Below, in pieces: positions 22,030 to 33,327 of a stretch of 64,000 bases of DNA. Below the pieces are notes generated by a model. That model was given only the letters and a program-made list of their open reading frames with translations, searched no databases and had not been told where the DNA came from. The stretch's first letter is position 1. Each line of letters begins with the position of its first letter. A program made the position numbers and the translations under genes. Source of the DNA: Cyrtodaria siliqua (lineage: Eukaryota > Mollusca > Bivalvia > Adapedonta > Hiatellidae); the NCBI GenBank assembly GCA_037043455.1, contig JAWPHD010004459.1:62001-126000 (forward strand), given 5' to 3'.

Positions 22030-22520
22030 CGCCCACATATTGCAATCTTGTCTTGACGTGCCCTCAATGTTTTTTCTCTTGTTGCTCTGGCTTCTGCCAA
22101 ATCAATGATTGCATTCTTTGTGGCTTTCTAGGCCATTGTTTTTCAGTATTTATCTATAAACGAGCATTTTTGTGTTTTACTTATATTGCCTATCAATGTT
22201 GCCTTGTTGGTAAGAGAATAGTTCATTGCGGGGATTTCTTTATTTACACTGTCCCGTTTTATTGGGATGAAGTAGGGTAAGTGTGAGGTTTGGTGCACCC
22301 TAGAACCTGGTTAAACCCCCAGCAGCCTTTTATGCCACTGACCGTTCCAAGGCGGTGGCCCTATTGTCAACCTTGTTTGTCTGTGATGTCTTATTTTGTG
22401 TTTTATTCATTTTTATATAAAGTTGTTCTTTGTTTCTGTGTGTGTTTGTGGTTGACTGCCGTCCTTGAATGCTACTTTTCCTTTGCGATGTTAATATCTA
22501 TATTTCACAACATGTATCTG
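22030..22520 (+). repeat. Rep-P dispersed repeat, copy 1
   Basis: It contains TTTACACTGTCCCGTTTTAT (22239), GGTTAAACCCCCAGCAGCC (22310), GCCACTGACCGTTCCAAGG (22333), CCCTATTGTCAACC (22359) and GTTGACTGCCGTCCTTGAAT (22452). The same order occurs reversed at 40626-41065 and forward at 51265-51490; shorter pieces lie at 520-600 and 33000-33260. No open frame is conserved between copies, so the short frames here are chance. Class unknown. Confidence 0.75.
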
Positions 22521-22730
22521 TACTATAGAAATATTCACTAACTACCAAACTATAGACTGGTTGTCCTCCCAGTGTTGTTTTTTTTATATGTATATATTTT
22601 GCAATCAGAATCAAAATAAAATCCAAAACATTTCTGAATAACTCTGAACCACTGACTTATGTTTGAAGCCAATAATTCAGACTATTTTTATTTGATGATA
22701 GCTTAAGTTGTCTCAAATAGTATAAACATT

Positions 22731-23012
22731 AACAAACGTAAGGACTTACCAAACTATAATGAGGGGATTAAGAGACTGAACAGAAGAAGGCGGCTTGTTT
22801 GTGTGGCAGTTAAGTTAATCTATCGGGTAATAAATGTTTGTTTGTTTGTTTGTTTGTTTGTATGGTGTTTTACGTCATGTTCAACACATGTAAGGTAATC
22901 ATGTAAGGTAATATATGACGGTCGATTTTTTGTTTGTTTTATAACAAACGTAAGGACTTACCAAACTATAATGCGGGGATTAAGAGATTGAACAGAAGAG
23001 GGCGGCTTGTTT
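22731..23012. repeat. 70-base direct repeat flanking a SINE-1 3' fragment
   Basis: The 70-base arms at 22731-22800 and 22943-23012 (AACAAACGTAAGGACTTACC ... GGCGGCTTGTTT) differ at about four positions. Between them, on the minus strand, lies the last about 100 bases of SINE-1: CGACCGTCATATATTACCTTA, ATGACGTAAAACACCATAC and an AAAC repeat tail. The arms are too long for a usual SINE target duplication, so this may be a segmental duplication around an insertion. Confidence 0.7.
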
Positions 23013-23219
23013 TTTTAATATATATTTTTTTTAAATAAATAATAAATAATAAATCACCTAATGACAACCGTGCATACAAATAGACATAATAGCTATACAC
23101 AGACGTGATGACACGACGGTACTTGAATCACAAGTTTGTCAGGAGAATACTGATAATGTGTGGGAGAAAATCTAGTGTCACATATTTGCTGGACAATTGT
23201 CTGCAGTTTGTTATGTACC

Positions 23220-23530
23220 TACGTAAAAGTTATTTAAACTTTTGCAAATCTGTAGCTCTGCACGTGAAAAGGTTTTAGGTGTATTTTGTATTTTTATATG
23301 TACTAAATTGGGTATATCAATAGACATGGTGTGTGAGATATAATAGCTGCACGACATTTTTCTCGCATAACACTGCATTTCCTTCACCTACGTCAGTGTT
23401 ACTTAAATTGATGCAATTCTGCAGTTCTGCACGTGAGAATGGAGAAGGTTCTAGGTCCATTCTGAATTTATTTTTATTTTTACATATTAAATGAAGGGTG
23501 TGCACTGTAATTTTCACTCTTGTTGGCGAC
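23220..23530 (+). repeat. Rep-T, two diverged tandem copies
   Basis: TCTGTAGCTCTGCACGTGA...AAGGTTTTAGG (23249) and TCTGCAGTTCTGCACGTGAG...AAGGTTCTAGG (23411) are about 165 bases apart and share surrounding sequence. A third relative is at 52065-52110 (CTCTGCAGTTCAGGGTGAG, AAGGTTCTAGGCCCATTTT). Function unknown; no conserved frame. Confidence 0.6.
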
Positions 23531-23734
23531 ATCTATTTGTTTTTTATTTCGTCGTAAAGTTCAATTTAACTCAACCCAGGTGTACATCTTGGCAATACTG
23601 GATCATGATGCATGATGCTTTTGATGAATTCCATTTGACGGCGAATTTCCTTGGTTAATATGTCTACGTCACGCGAGGTGAACATTTCACGATTTCGCTA
23701 TTGGTACCTCATACCCTCAAGTTATGAAACCAAG

Positions 23735-24190
23735 GTATGAAACCACTAATTATTTTTCCCATAGACACCAATGTTAAAATGTCACATATTAATGATTTGC
23801 TGCAACTTCAACTCAAGTATAGATAATGTAGCAGTGTAATTGTCATATAAAAAACTTTTCCCATGAAAAATCACGAGAAAATATGGGGTCACAAGATATG
23901 TAAGAAAGTCCTTGTTTGTTTACCAAACTGATCAAGGTTACTTGTCATTGACAGTTGCTCACAAAGTGTAAACATAGTGTCGAAAGTTCGAAAATGTTCA
24001 TCAGTGATCCAGTAAAACCTATTACTGCGCTTCTTTTACATGCAACCACAAACTATAATAGATATGGGAAGTTTTCCCCTACTTATAATGCCCATTTCCA
24101 TCAAAAAAGGAGGGATTACTTTTTATTATTGGATTTACATTCGACTACACCTCGGAGGTTTACATGTAATTGGTGGTGGTAAACCGATAA
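23735..24190 (+). repeat. Dispersed duplicate D1, first copy
   Basis: Shared with 25380-25640: CACCAATGTTAAAATGTCAC (23767), CGAAAATGTTCATC, CATGCAACCACAAA, TCAAAAAAGGAGGGATTAC and TTTACATGTAATTGGTGGT (24161). The second copy lacks about 190 internal bases. Short frames on either strand are broken between the two copies and are not taken as genes. Confidence 0.75.
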
Positions 24191-25379
24191 GGGAAGAAAA
24201 CATGTTTAGATGTTTCTTAAATGAGGCTTTTGTGTTGTCATTTTCCGAACATGCTTAAAAATACCTACTTCATGCAAATCGAATGAGTATTTGCCAAAAT
24301 ATGGTCATGTGAATACCAAGGACAATAATCCGAAATCAACAAAAGTCAGAGATTTTTTTTTAACTTTTACGCTATCGGAATTGTTATACCAAATGGCATT
24401 TCTCGTCAATACATATTACATAGATCAAATGTTTAGAACAGTCAATGGACATTAATAAAATATGAATTTTAGGTGCAATTATGACGACGAATATGCCAGT
24501 TATGACGATTTTCATGCCAATTGGTGGCACCATACTCGATTATACTATTTTACCTTTTAACATGTTTAAACAAATCTTCTATTTCGCAGTATCCTGTTTT
24601 AGGGAGTTAGGGGAATTATTTAGTGGTTTCATGCCTACCAATTAAAACCGGTTCCTTGCAGATTTAGTTCATTAAAACATGTTACAAACATGCAACCCTA
24701 CATGTTCATACCAAAAAAACATAATTCAATTGTAAACACTTCACAAACACATCATTTTAAACCCGAAAAAAAATGGAACTCAAAATTAAGGCTTTTTTAG
24801 ACAAAATTGGACTAAAAAAGCTCAAAACCTATGTAAAACACTACGGACAATTTACTTCTGAGCCTATCTTACCAATTGGTATCGGAAAAGTTTCCTAATT
24901 ACTGCAGATCAGACTACACCAATCACCAACCAATCAGCGGGCAGGGAAAAAGTTCCAGGGTAAATTCGGAGCTATTACACAGAATCTCTTAATTTTGATT
25001 GGTTGACAAGGTAAACAAATCAAAAAATCTTGCTAAAAAATTAAAATTCAACTTTTGAAGAGTACTTATAAAGGTTAAATCATACATTTGTGCAATGTAT
25101 TCATAATGTGTTGCATAATCAAAAAAAGAAGTATATTTTACATTTTCCTCATGTTTCTACATGCAAGTAGGTGGGTCAGCACCCTCCGACCCAAACAGCT
25201 TTTTCAAAACAAACTCAACATATGGTTAATTATTTTTTTACGATAAAACTAAGATAGGTCTTTCAAAACAAGTAATAAAAATATAGCTTCCTACATTAGG
25301 CAACTCAGTACATAGCTTAGAGCTATAAGGTAGGCCTATGGAAAATGAATTGGTGTAGTATGACCTGCAAATAGCTCTT
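24191..25379. other. Unassigned AT-rich DNA between the D1 copies
   Basis: No gene, tail or inverted-end element is recognised. The stretch may be part of the same duplicated unit or unrelated filler. Confidence 0.4.
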
Positions 25380-25640
25380 ATAGGTATGAAAGCACTAATT
25401 ATTTTCCCCATAGACACCAATGTTAAAATGTCACATATAAATGAATTGTTTCGAAAATGTTCATCCGTGATCCAATAAAACCTATTAATACGCTTCTTAT
25501 ACATGCAACCACAAAATCGAATAGATTTTATTATAATGCCCATTTTCATCAAAAAAGGAGGGATTACTTTTTATTATAGGAACTACATTCAACTACACCT
25601 CGAATGTTTACATGTAATTGGTGGTGGTAAATCTCAATAT
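25380..25640 (+). repeat. Dispersed duplicate D1, second copy (deleted)
   Basis: Colinear with 23735-24190 at roughly 85-90 percent by eye, starting AGGTATGAAAGCACTAATTA. It lacks the segment between ATAAATGAATTG and TTTCGAAAATG that spans about 23795-23985 in the first copy. Confidence 0.75.
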
Positions 25641-26588
25641 ACACATATGTCCATCTAAAGAAGTATATGTAAAGTTTCAGCAATAAACTGTTATATGGGC
25701 GACCTTTTTTAAAGTGTAAAGAATCAAGCATATAGTTAAGCAAACTGTACATTGCTAACAATCGTGTTATTACGTAGCGCGGATGAAGCAGCTAAATATA
25801 GAACATCCAGATCAGAAACACTATCAACATTTACCAACATCTTAGACTTAATACGTGTACTAGTATGGCTTGATTTAAGTATACTAAACCTATATATTTA
25901 ATGTATCTGGACGAAATATTTGATAGAGAAATTGATTTACGGCAGACTTATATTCTGTTTCTGAGAATCGCTACAGCACAAACAGTGACCAATTAAATAA
26001 AAATGCTTGGAATATCACGTAAAATAATTCAGTAGATTGATTTTTTTCTCCATTCTATACCAATTTTCAATGGGATAGGAGGCATAGATAACAAACAATC
26101 ATACTTCAAAGCAATGCAATCTCACCCACAATACTACCGGTGAACTGATGATTTGCATCGCATTTTTGTTTTGTCTTATCCTTAGCTAGTCTATATACAG
26201 CTTCCAATATGTAGTTGTTTCATCTGCTGGTTTCCGTTTTAACAGTTTAATAGTATTGTATTTATATCGATCAAAAAACGCTGATAATACATTTGTTTTG
26301 TTACTGATGTACACGTTGTTGGGTATCATGCGTGTTATTCCCAGTTTATTACATATTTGTCTGTGATTTGTATAGGAAGTACTGGGAATAGAAAAACTAT
26401 ATCTACTCGTTTGCTCTACTGTAAAATATCTCCAAGTGGGAGTTATTTCGCAGTACGGAACATTGCTCGGCAAACTGGTGTAAAAAGGCGTATGTTTCAC
26501 TGCGCACTAAGAACGAAAGAAGGAATGCAAGAACATTAACAAACATAGAGTGTTTGTTTCGTTTAATTCATCCCAAAATATGTAATTT
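25641..26588. other. Unassigned DNA
   Basis: No supported gene. Short open frames on both strands overlap each other near 26190-26540 and have no recognisable domain, splice context or codon bias. Confidence 0.4.
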
Positions 26589-26868
26589 AGAGTTTAATAA
26601 CCAGTGTTTTTGAGATACCGGAAATATTTCCCTCGGGAGAGAAATTGACCAGATATAAGAACTCGTGCAAGAGCACTCGTTCTAATGAATCGTGCAAAAA
26701 CACTCGCTCTTATGAATCGTGCTAAAGCACTCGTTCTTATATCGGAGCAATTTCTTGCCCCGATATAAGAACTCGTGCTAAAGCACTCGTTCTTATATCG
26801 ATATCGGAGCAATTTCTCTCCATCGAGAAATATTTCCGGTATCTCAAAAACACTGGTAATTAAACTCT
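26589..26868. mobile_element. Fold-back MITE with 42-base ends and internal ACTCGT repeats
   Basis: The terminal arms (26589-26630 and 26827-26868) are perfect reverse complements except for one base and include CCAGTGTTTTTGAGATACCG. Inside, four copies of an ATAAGAACTCGTGC-AAGCACTCGTTCT hairpin unit repeat every 30-60 bases, each itself nearly palindromic. ATGTA occurs just outside both ends and may be a target duplication. No coding sequence; frames in this region simply read the repeats. Confidence 0.85.
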
Positions 26869-27829
26869 ATGTATTGTGCATATAGAGAGTATTTATTATA
26901 GATAAGAAGAATCAAAGTCTCACTGATTCACCCGCTAAATAGCGAGGACAGCTTGCGTCGCAAAGCGATGCGAGCGCAAGCGAGCTCCTATGGTATCATG
27001 CAGGCGAAAAGTAAACATACCAATCCTTCTTTTTGAAAAGTCTTGGGTCATTTACGGTAGTTTATGGGCGACTACCACCGTAAAGTAGCAAATTAACAAG
27101 ATAAGCATTCGTAGAAATCATTAAGAATGGTGGTTTCCGAGCAGAATGAGGTTAAAAAAAACATTAAAAACCTTTCTCGAACCCATCCAAAAATGACAAT
27201 GAAATTGCATTTTTACCTATGTCGTCAAAACGGCCATTAACCGGAAGCGTAGCCCAAAGAGTTACCTTGCACATTGTTCATTGGCCAAAATTCGTCAGCA
27301 CAATTCACAATTTAATAAAAGTAGATTTCGTGTGTCTTGCTGACCGATTAGGATAAACAAATGATTTGATAACTACCGTTAAAAAACATCTTTCATTTGT
27401 TTATCATTATCGCCCGTTTTCCCGTAAAACCATAAATGCAATCGGAATTCTTCGCAGATTTTCGTATTCGGGTCGTCCACTATTGAAAGCCATTGACGGA
27501 AATCGACGAGGTTATTCCGTTTTCATTCGTGCCAAACCCGAACAACCTGGCAATTTCCGGAAATGTTACGGACATTATAATATAATGACAAGACGTCATT
27601 GATTTACGTCATCACATTATGACGTATGGTCTGTTAGTAAACTATTAGTGAGCAAGGTGCTTATTACCGATCCATCTTTATTTATGTCTTCTTTCTTTCT
27701 TTCTTCCAATACTATTGACGTATTGTACACATACTTTTGATTATCACAGTTTCGTTTCTGTGGATGAGTTTACCTGCAGGCTTTTTTTGTGATAACCAAA
27801 GAAGTTCAGTGAGATTTTTAACTTGAATA
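26869..27829. other. Unassigned DNA
   Basis: A moderately GC-richer patch at 26935-27110 contains short palindromic words (GGTAGTTTATGGGCGACTACC, 27056). Nothing resembling a gene or a repeat seen elsewhere in the window is found. A short CTTT/TTCT run lies at 27690-27705. Confidence 0.4.
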
Positions 27830-28050
27830 GGGTATGTCTCTCCCTGCACAGGGGACCAACGGCTTTACATCCACGGCTTTACATCCGTAGGAAGAATGAC
27901 ATACTTTCACAGTAACTTTAACTATCTTGCACGAATAAGTTCTAGATATAAGGGAGTGCGTTTTCAATTCTCGAGACTTGAAACTCCGGGAGTCGAACCC
28001 CAGACTTCTATATCCAGAGGCAAGTAAGCTAACCACTCTGTCGTCGCATC
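27830..28050 (-). mobile_element. SINE-3: tRNA-derived SINE
   Basis: On the minus strand the head has a tRNA-like A box (GAGTGGTTAGCTTACTTG, about 28023-28040) and a B box (GGGGTTCGACTCCC, 27987-28001) about 35 bases apart, as in pol III promoters. It cannot fold as a normal tRNA because the acceptor arm is not matched. A body of about 150 bases follows, containing a direct repeat of GGATGTAAAGCCGT. Tail and target duplication are unclear. Confidence 0.7.
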
Positions 28051-28155
28051 TTTTAACATTATGGTCCATTATGAAAAAATATAACTGCTAGTATTTAAAA
28101 CAACGCCAGGTCTAGAGAGACTAAACGATGGTTAGGCTCCAAGATGTTACTCTGA

Positions 28156-28183
28156 CCGGGGTAGGAACAGCTTCCTACCCGGG
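28156..28183. repeat. Perfect short hairpin
   Basis: CCGGGGTAGGAA, a four-base loop CAGC, then TTCCTACCCGG: a strong stem of 11 pairs with a one-base bulge. It is GC-rich in an AT-rich setting. Nothing adjacent indicates a terminator role in a eukaryote; it may be the end of an unrecognised element. Confidence 0.6.
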
Positions 28184-28199
28184 ATCCCAATAATTTGAC

Positions 28200-28714
28200 T
28201 GGCGGGTGGGGGGCAGGGGAAGTTCAAAAAGTATTTTTACCCTATGTTGCATATTGGGGCGCTTCGACCTTTTATCCAAAAATGGTTTTAATGAGTTGGG
28301 CAAACCGAAATTAAGACATCCTGAAAAAATGATAGCAAACTGTTGAGGCTAACTGAAGTTATATTTGAGATTTCTTAATTTTTTGCTGTCCCAGCAACAC
28401 GGCAGATGTATATAATACCCGAAAGAGGGTAATGCAGGATGTAAAAGGATAGATAGGAATTTACATACAAAAAGCCTCATCCAAATTCATGGCTGTAAAA
28501 TCTTTATTTCTTAACCGAATTTCGAAACTAAAGTGTTTTTATTTACCACTAAAATTGCCAGTTTCATTTATATATAATGTATTTACATTTTGTTAAAATT
28601 ACTCACTAACATAGCTGAAAACCCTTTGGCTCAAACAAACGCCCGAAATAATAGCAAATTTGTCGGGTTTAAACTCCACCATAATGTACAGAAATTTGTT
28701 TCTTCTTTTTTTTT
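28200..28714. other. Unassigned DNA
   Basis: No gene seen. Bases 28465-28620 resemble 2440-2590 (AAGCCTCATC, GGCTGTAAAAT-TTTATTTCT, AACCGA-TTTC-AAACTAA, CCCTTTGGCT), so this is another low-copy dispersed repeat in the window. Confidence 0.55.
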
Positions 28715-29085
28715 TTGGCTGGATTGCGTAGCAAATCCAGGCTTACAGTTTGGCGATTTACATCTGTCTGTCCGTCTATCCGTCCGTCCGTCTAGAAGTT
28801 TTGAAGTTTTCGTTAAAGCTTTTGTTTTTTACTCATTTCTCAAAAATGAATTGTCGAAAAGCTTTGAAACTTGACACTTGTTCAATATCATTACAAATGT
28901 TATATGAAAATAACCCTAACTATGTCATGTATTTTACCTGGACTATACACCCTTTTCACACAAGCCAGGGTTACAATTGACTACTCCATTTTTGAAGTCT
29001 TTGGTATAACGCGGTCAGGGGACACGAACCCACGATCTCCCGAATGCAAGGCAGACGCTGTAACCAGTACACCACAATGCTTCGG
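28715..29085 (-). mobile_element. SINE-4 candidate: tRNA-like head with GACGGACGGAC-type end
   Basis: On the minus strand, an A-box-like TGTGGTGTACTGGTTACAGC (about 29058-29077) and a B box GGGTTCGTGTCCCC (29018-29031) form a tRNA-like head. About 240 bases later comes GACGGACGGACGGATAGACG (28774-28793), a run often found at the 3' part of mollusc repeats. Whether head and tail belong to one element is inference; no target duplication was found. Confidence 0.55.
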
Positions 29086-30378
29086 TCAAATTTCAATTCG
29101 TTCCCAGACAGGACAGATATGGCATGGAACGAACTTCGAACGGCTATCTAGTCATGATCCAGTCTGGATCGACATTGGCTGAATCACCAACCGCCATAAA
29201 AGCTGCTACTACATCAGTGTATGTAAGATATATATACATAAACCGTGATGCACGCGTATACTTTTTTGCCGAACAACATGTAATTACGGTTTCAACGTTA
29301 TGTCATTACGTAAAAATGTATATATATGATTTAAGCTTTTTTTATTCGAATATACGTCTTGTCTTCAACGTGTGTTAAATTGATTCATATGTATTGTCTA
29401 ATCATTATGATGATGTATGTTTGAGAAAAGTACAATGTTTTTTAAACATAGGAATTTGTTGTTTCCTACTTGACATTTAATAAATGGTGGTCCATTTTCA
29501 GAATATTAGTTAAATCCAATTTAGTTGAGTATGTCTGGGGGTGGTGGACACCGGGTCCGACGTTTTTCTTTAATATATTCTGAAAATGCACCAAATGCAT
29601 TACATGCTATGTAGAAAAGACGTTGGTTTGTTTCACCGTTCTTGATGTTTAGCACTAGCTGTGCTCAAGATACTTATTAGTTTCTACATCTACATTTTAA
29701 GAAACTGAGTGTCCTATTTGACCCTAATGTTTCTGTCGGTGGTAGAAAAACAAAAACAGTGAAATGATAGGACAGAGAAAAGCATAGATCGATTGAAGCA
29801 GAAGAGAGGTAAAGTTTCCAAAACGTGTTTTCATCACCTTCAAATTTGAACTACTCCGTAGCATCAGACCAAACCGGATGACCGGTTACAGGTACACTCG
29901 CATAGGAACGTTTCATTTATATGGGGCAACCTCAAACTTTGTTAAACGTAAAAAAAAAAGGTGAAACACCAATAGTGGTGCGAACGCCGGATTTGACATT
30001 ATATTAAACTAAATGTTTCTTTAAACTGTATGTGCATGAATGTACTCATTAGGTAAAAGTTGTTTGTGTGCAGTGCGTCCTGTGTATAAATAATGACAAA
30101 GGGGGTTTTACGCAAGCGTAAAATAGCTGCATTTACTTAGGTTTCTATATTATTATGGGTCGTAGTGTTTGCGTAATATGTCATTGCTATATTTCCTTCC
30201 GACTTGTATACCTACTCTGTGTTTGTTATTCCAGTATATAATTATCTAGATAAACGTGAAAACATAAATACACTATACCTTTCATGTAAAACTATTCCGG
30301 ATTAGTATTGGTTTTATTTTATCTCTTTTAATGGAAATTTTTAATTGGATTATACATAAGGGAATATAACCCTTAAAT
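29086..30378. other. Unassigned DNA
   Basis: No gene or recognised repeat. Short frames near 29120-29380 have no domain and no conserved context. Confidence 0.4.
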
Positions 30379-30895
30379 GGATGTTGCACTATTATGGAAC
30401 TAGTTTCAATTAAAAGGGGCTTTAAAAACCGTGGAAAAAGCTGAACTAATTATCAAAATATCTTAAAAATATAGGAGATATGACCTTTTGACAATGTGTA
30501 AAAAGACTCCAATGGAGGCAGCCATCTTTGAATGATGACGTCATCACGCCTTTTTCCATAAAGGAAAAATAGATAATAAATAGTTCTTTAAAGCAAATAA
30601 ATGTATTACATTATAAATATCATGAATATAAGGTAAAATATTTATACTGTATATGTTATTTTTTTACGATGTACATGTATCTTTAAATGATGTTTATCAA
30701 TATGCAATAAATGGTAAAAAGGCATGATGACGTCATCAATCCAAGATGACTGCCTCGGTTTAAGAATGTTTGCAAATTTTTAAAAGATCATATCTGCTGT
30801 ATGTTTTATGATATTTTGATAATTCGTTCAGCGTTTTTTTATGGTTTTTAAAGCACTTTTAAATGAAGCTACGTCCAAAATAGTGCAACAACCCC
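30379..30895. mobile_element. Long-TIR MITE (about 185-base arms)
   Basis: Left arm 30379-30560 and right arm 30718-30895 are reverse complements at roughly three of four positions or better. Shared blocks are GTTGCACTATT, GCTTTAAAAACC, AATTATCAAAATATC, GATATGA, GGCAG-CATCTT and GATGACGTCATCA. The ACGTCA palindrome and CCATCTT lie at the inner ends. Part of an inner arm recurs at 48712-48755. No coding sequence. Confidence 0.82.
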
Positions 30896-31173
30896 TTTTT
30901 TGTCTTTTTTTCAGTCGCCATTACGCTGACCCATTTATTCTTGCCGTAATTTGGCATGTTGTGGGTCGTGGCGGACCTTCCCACCGCACGCATTACACAT
31001 AAGCTATACTATTACACTATACATACTAGAAATATGTTATTTATATTCAATCTGAGAACATCTGAATAAAAATGTTGTATGTTAGCATGTTTGTGTTGTG
31101 TTGTGATGTGTTTGATCGCTATTTGTACACAAAATCACTTTAAGAAATATACTGGGTTTTTTGGGGAAAAGAT

Positions 31174-31227
31174 ACAACAACAACAACAACAGCACATAAT
31201 AATAATAATAGTACTAATAATAATAAC
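31174..31227. repeat. CAA and ATA microsatellites
   Basis: A run of CAA trinucleotides (31174-31190) is followed after a short spacer by ATA/TAA trinucleotide repeats to about 31227. A short open frame crossing it has no other support. Confidence 0.8.
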
Positions 31228-32008
31228 TTGTCTTGTTGATGTTCTCCCCACATGGTCACATTTCTCATCTCACTCATTGTTAATAATATATAGAACACCA
31301 GATAGATATGTCAGTTTCTTGGTCAGAATAGTACGAAAACACAAAACGGAAGGGTGAAGTTCTGTGATATTTATAAAATCAAAGCCAATGAAAAGGATTC
31401 TTAATTTTTTTCCGTTTGTTTTTCTCAAAAGGTTCGAGACCATTATTTTTTTGTTACTATCGTAGTCAAGCGCGTATCCAGGCATACGCACGTACGCCAA
31501 TGCGTACAATTCGTCAGCAAAAGTGAAAAAATAAAAGTTCCAAATATGCAATAAAAACTGAAGGCTGAGTGGGGTGTGGGCTAGTGTCAAACAAAATGCC
31601 ATATCAACGCTGAAATATAACTTGAGAACGCATCATTTGCCTCCTAATTTTCAAAATGTTCGTTGGGGAGGCCCCACAAACACCCACCGGCGGGAGGGGG
31701 AAACCACCTACCACACCTACCCACCACCCGCAGCGTCGCTGCTCGGTTCGTAGCTACGCTTCTCATATCTGGCGTACATTTCAAAATGCTCCAGGTACGC
31801 CCCTGGTAGTTATGGTCTTGCTACACATTGAAGTTTAACGTTCCATTTTGAATACAAACTGTTCACTGTAAAAGTCATTTGTTTAATTATTCTCCCATAC
31901 AAAAATGTGCAAAAACTAGTACAATGACCGGGCTGTCTTTTTTCAATTCAAGCAGTGTTCCATTGTAATAGTAGGGGATTTCACTACCTACAGAGTTTGC
32001 ACCAGAAC
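31228..32008. other. Unassigned DNA with a GC-rich patch
   Basis: Bases 31660-31800 are unusually C- and G-rich for the window, with CCACC and GGGAGGGGG runs, and give short chance frames on both strands. The words TCCAGGCATACGC (31478) and CCAGGTACGCCCCTGG (31790) suggest an old repeat. No gene is supported. Confidence 0.4.
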
Positions 32009-32420
32009 TATACTCGGTAAAAAAAGCTTTGGACCAGGGCATATAATGGCGCATAAAGAGAAAACCAGTCGACGGATTTTATTATTATCCCTTATTATCT
32101 CAGTTGATAATTGACAATAGATCAACAATCCACAAAAATTATCGTTTACAATGAAAGTTTGCAAAAAATATAATAATCTTTTTATTGATTACTCGAATGT
32201 CTGTAACTGTTACTTTTTATGGACTTTGCAACATATTTACTGACCCTTTCGCGATATTTTTTAAAAATCGTATCTTGTTTGGAATTTAATGTTTCTGGAA
32301 CCAAATTAACCGGGTAGGATAGACCTTGGTTACTAAAAAAAGATACTTAAATTCTGTCCACTAGTTTTATTTTTATATATCTTGATATACCTTGGTCCAA
32401 AACTTTTTTTACCGAGTATA
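32009..32420. mobile_element. MITE M2, copy 2
   Basis: Ends TATACTCGGTAAAAAAAG and its complement, with TTTTGGACCA just inside. The interior is colinear with 10753-11175, including TATCTCAGTTGATAATT, GATTACTCGAATG or its variant, and ACCAAATTAACCGGGTAGG. The two copies differ by point changes and small gaps. TATA borders fit a TA target. Confidence 0.87.
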
Positions 32421-32881
32421 TTTATCTTCAACTCTTTTGGGGTTTTAATAATGTTGTATTTTTCGCTTTTCCTCCAAATTATAGAGGACATCTTTCTTCT
32501 CATCTGCAAACAATGCATAGTTGTTGAGTAAGTTTTAAAAATAAATTTACACTCAGCAACACACTACGTTTTATTACTCCTTTCATACGCTTTTTATATA
32601 TCACAGTAGCTTTGCCTGTGCAGTGTGACGGAGGCAAAGCGTCTCCCCGTGATTTCAGTCAGAACTGTTATTCATTCCGATCTTTGGAGATCGCTGAACC
32701 CGATGTTTATAAACATATATCGGTGGTACATGCTCAAATACTCTGTTTTCTTACTTTAATTTCGAATAGGTGGTTTCACTACTCCAGCCTTTAAAAGCTC
32801 TTAGTATTGTTTGATCAGTCTTATAATATGTTGTATGTTTTTTTAATTTAGTCTTTGGGCTTTTACTATTGCCATTTTAAA

Positions 32882-33260
32882 TATTGAGTTCGACTCAGTC
32901 CGGGGCTCTAGAGGGCGTGAAAGGTACATGTAGCTAGCATTTGTCACTACCGTTCATGAACAAACAGTCTCAATCAAACCGAAAAGTAGATATAAAAGTC
33001 GAACGGGAAATGTAGCATTCAAAGACCACAGTCAACCACAAACACGCACAGAAGAAAACAACACTTACAAATATAAATAAAAGGCAAAACATGACATCAC
33101 AAACATCCTATGGCATTATAAACTTTTTTCCCTCAGCAAAAGGAAAAATATGAATACCAATGTTAACAAAGAATAAAGGCATATGACGTCACAAACACAA
33201 AGGAACGGTCAGTGGCAAAAATATGGACAGCTGGCGGTCTTATTTATCGTGTTCGACCAT
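32882..33260 (-). repeat. Rep-Q and Rep-P fragments, reversed
   Basis: 32882-32985 is the reverse complement of 14240-14335 (CTCTAGAGGGCGTGA, GCTAGC, TCATGAACAAACAGTCTC). Directly after it, 32986-33260 carries reversed Rep-P words (TAGATATAAAAGTCGAAC, ACAGTCAACCACAAACA, GGAACGGTCAGTGGCA). The junction may be ancestral, since Rep-Q also occurs alone in R1 copy D. Confidence 0.65.
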
Positions 33261-33327
33261 TTCCAAATGTCTCCTTCCATGGCGGTCTTATTTATCGTGT
33301 TCGACCATTTCCAAATGTCTCCTTCCA
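33232..33327 (+). repeat. 48-base tandem duplication
   Basis: Two identical 48-base units start TGGCGGTCTTATTTATCG (33232 and 33280). Perfect identity suggests a recent duplication. The frame across it repeats the same peptide twice, but no gene evidence exists. Confidence 0.9.

Noticed and set aside
28156..28183. Riboswitch or terminator
   Set aside because: Only a short perfect hairpin with no gene beside it in a eukaryotic setting.
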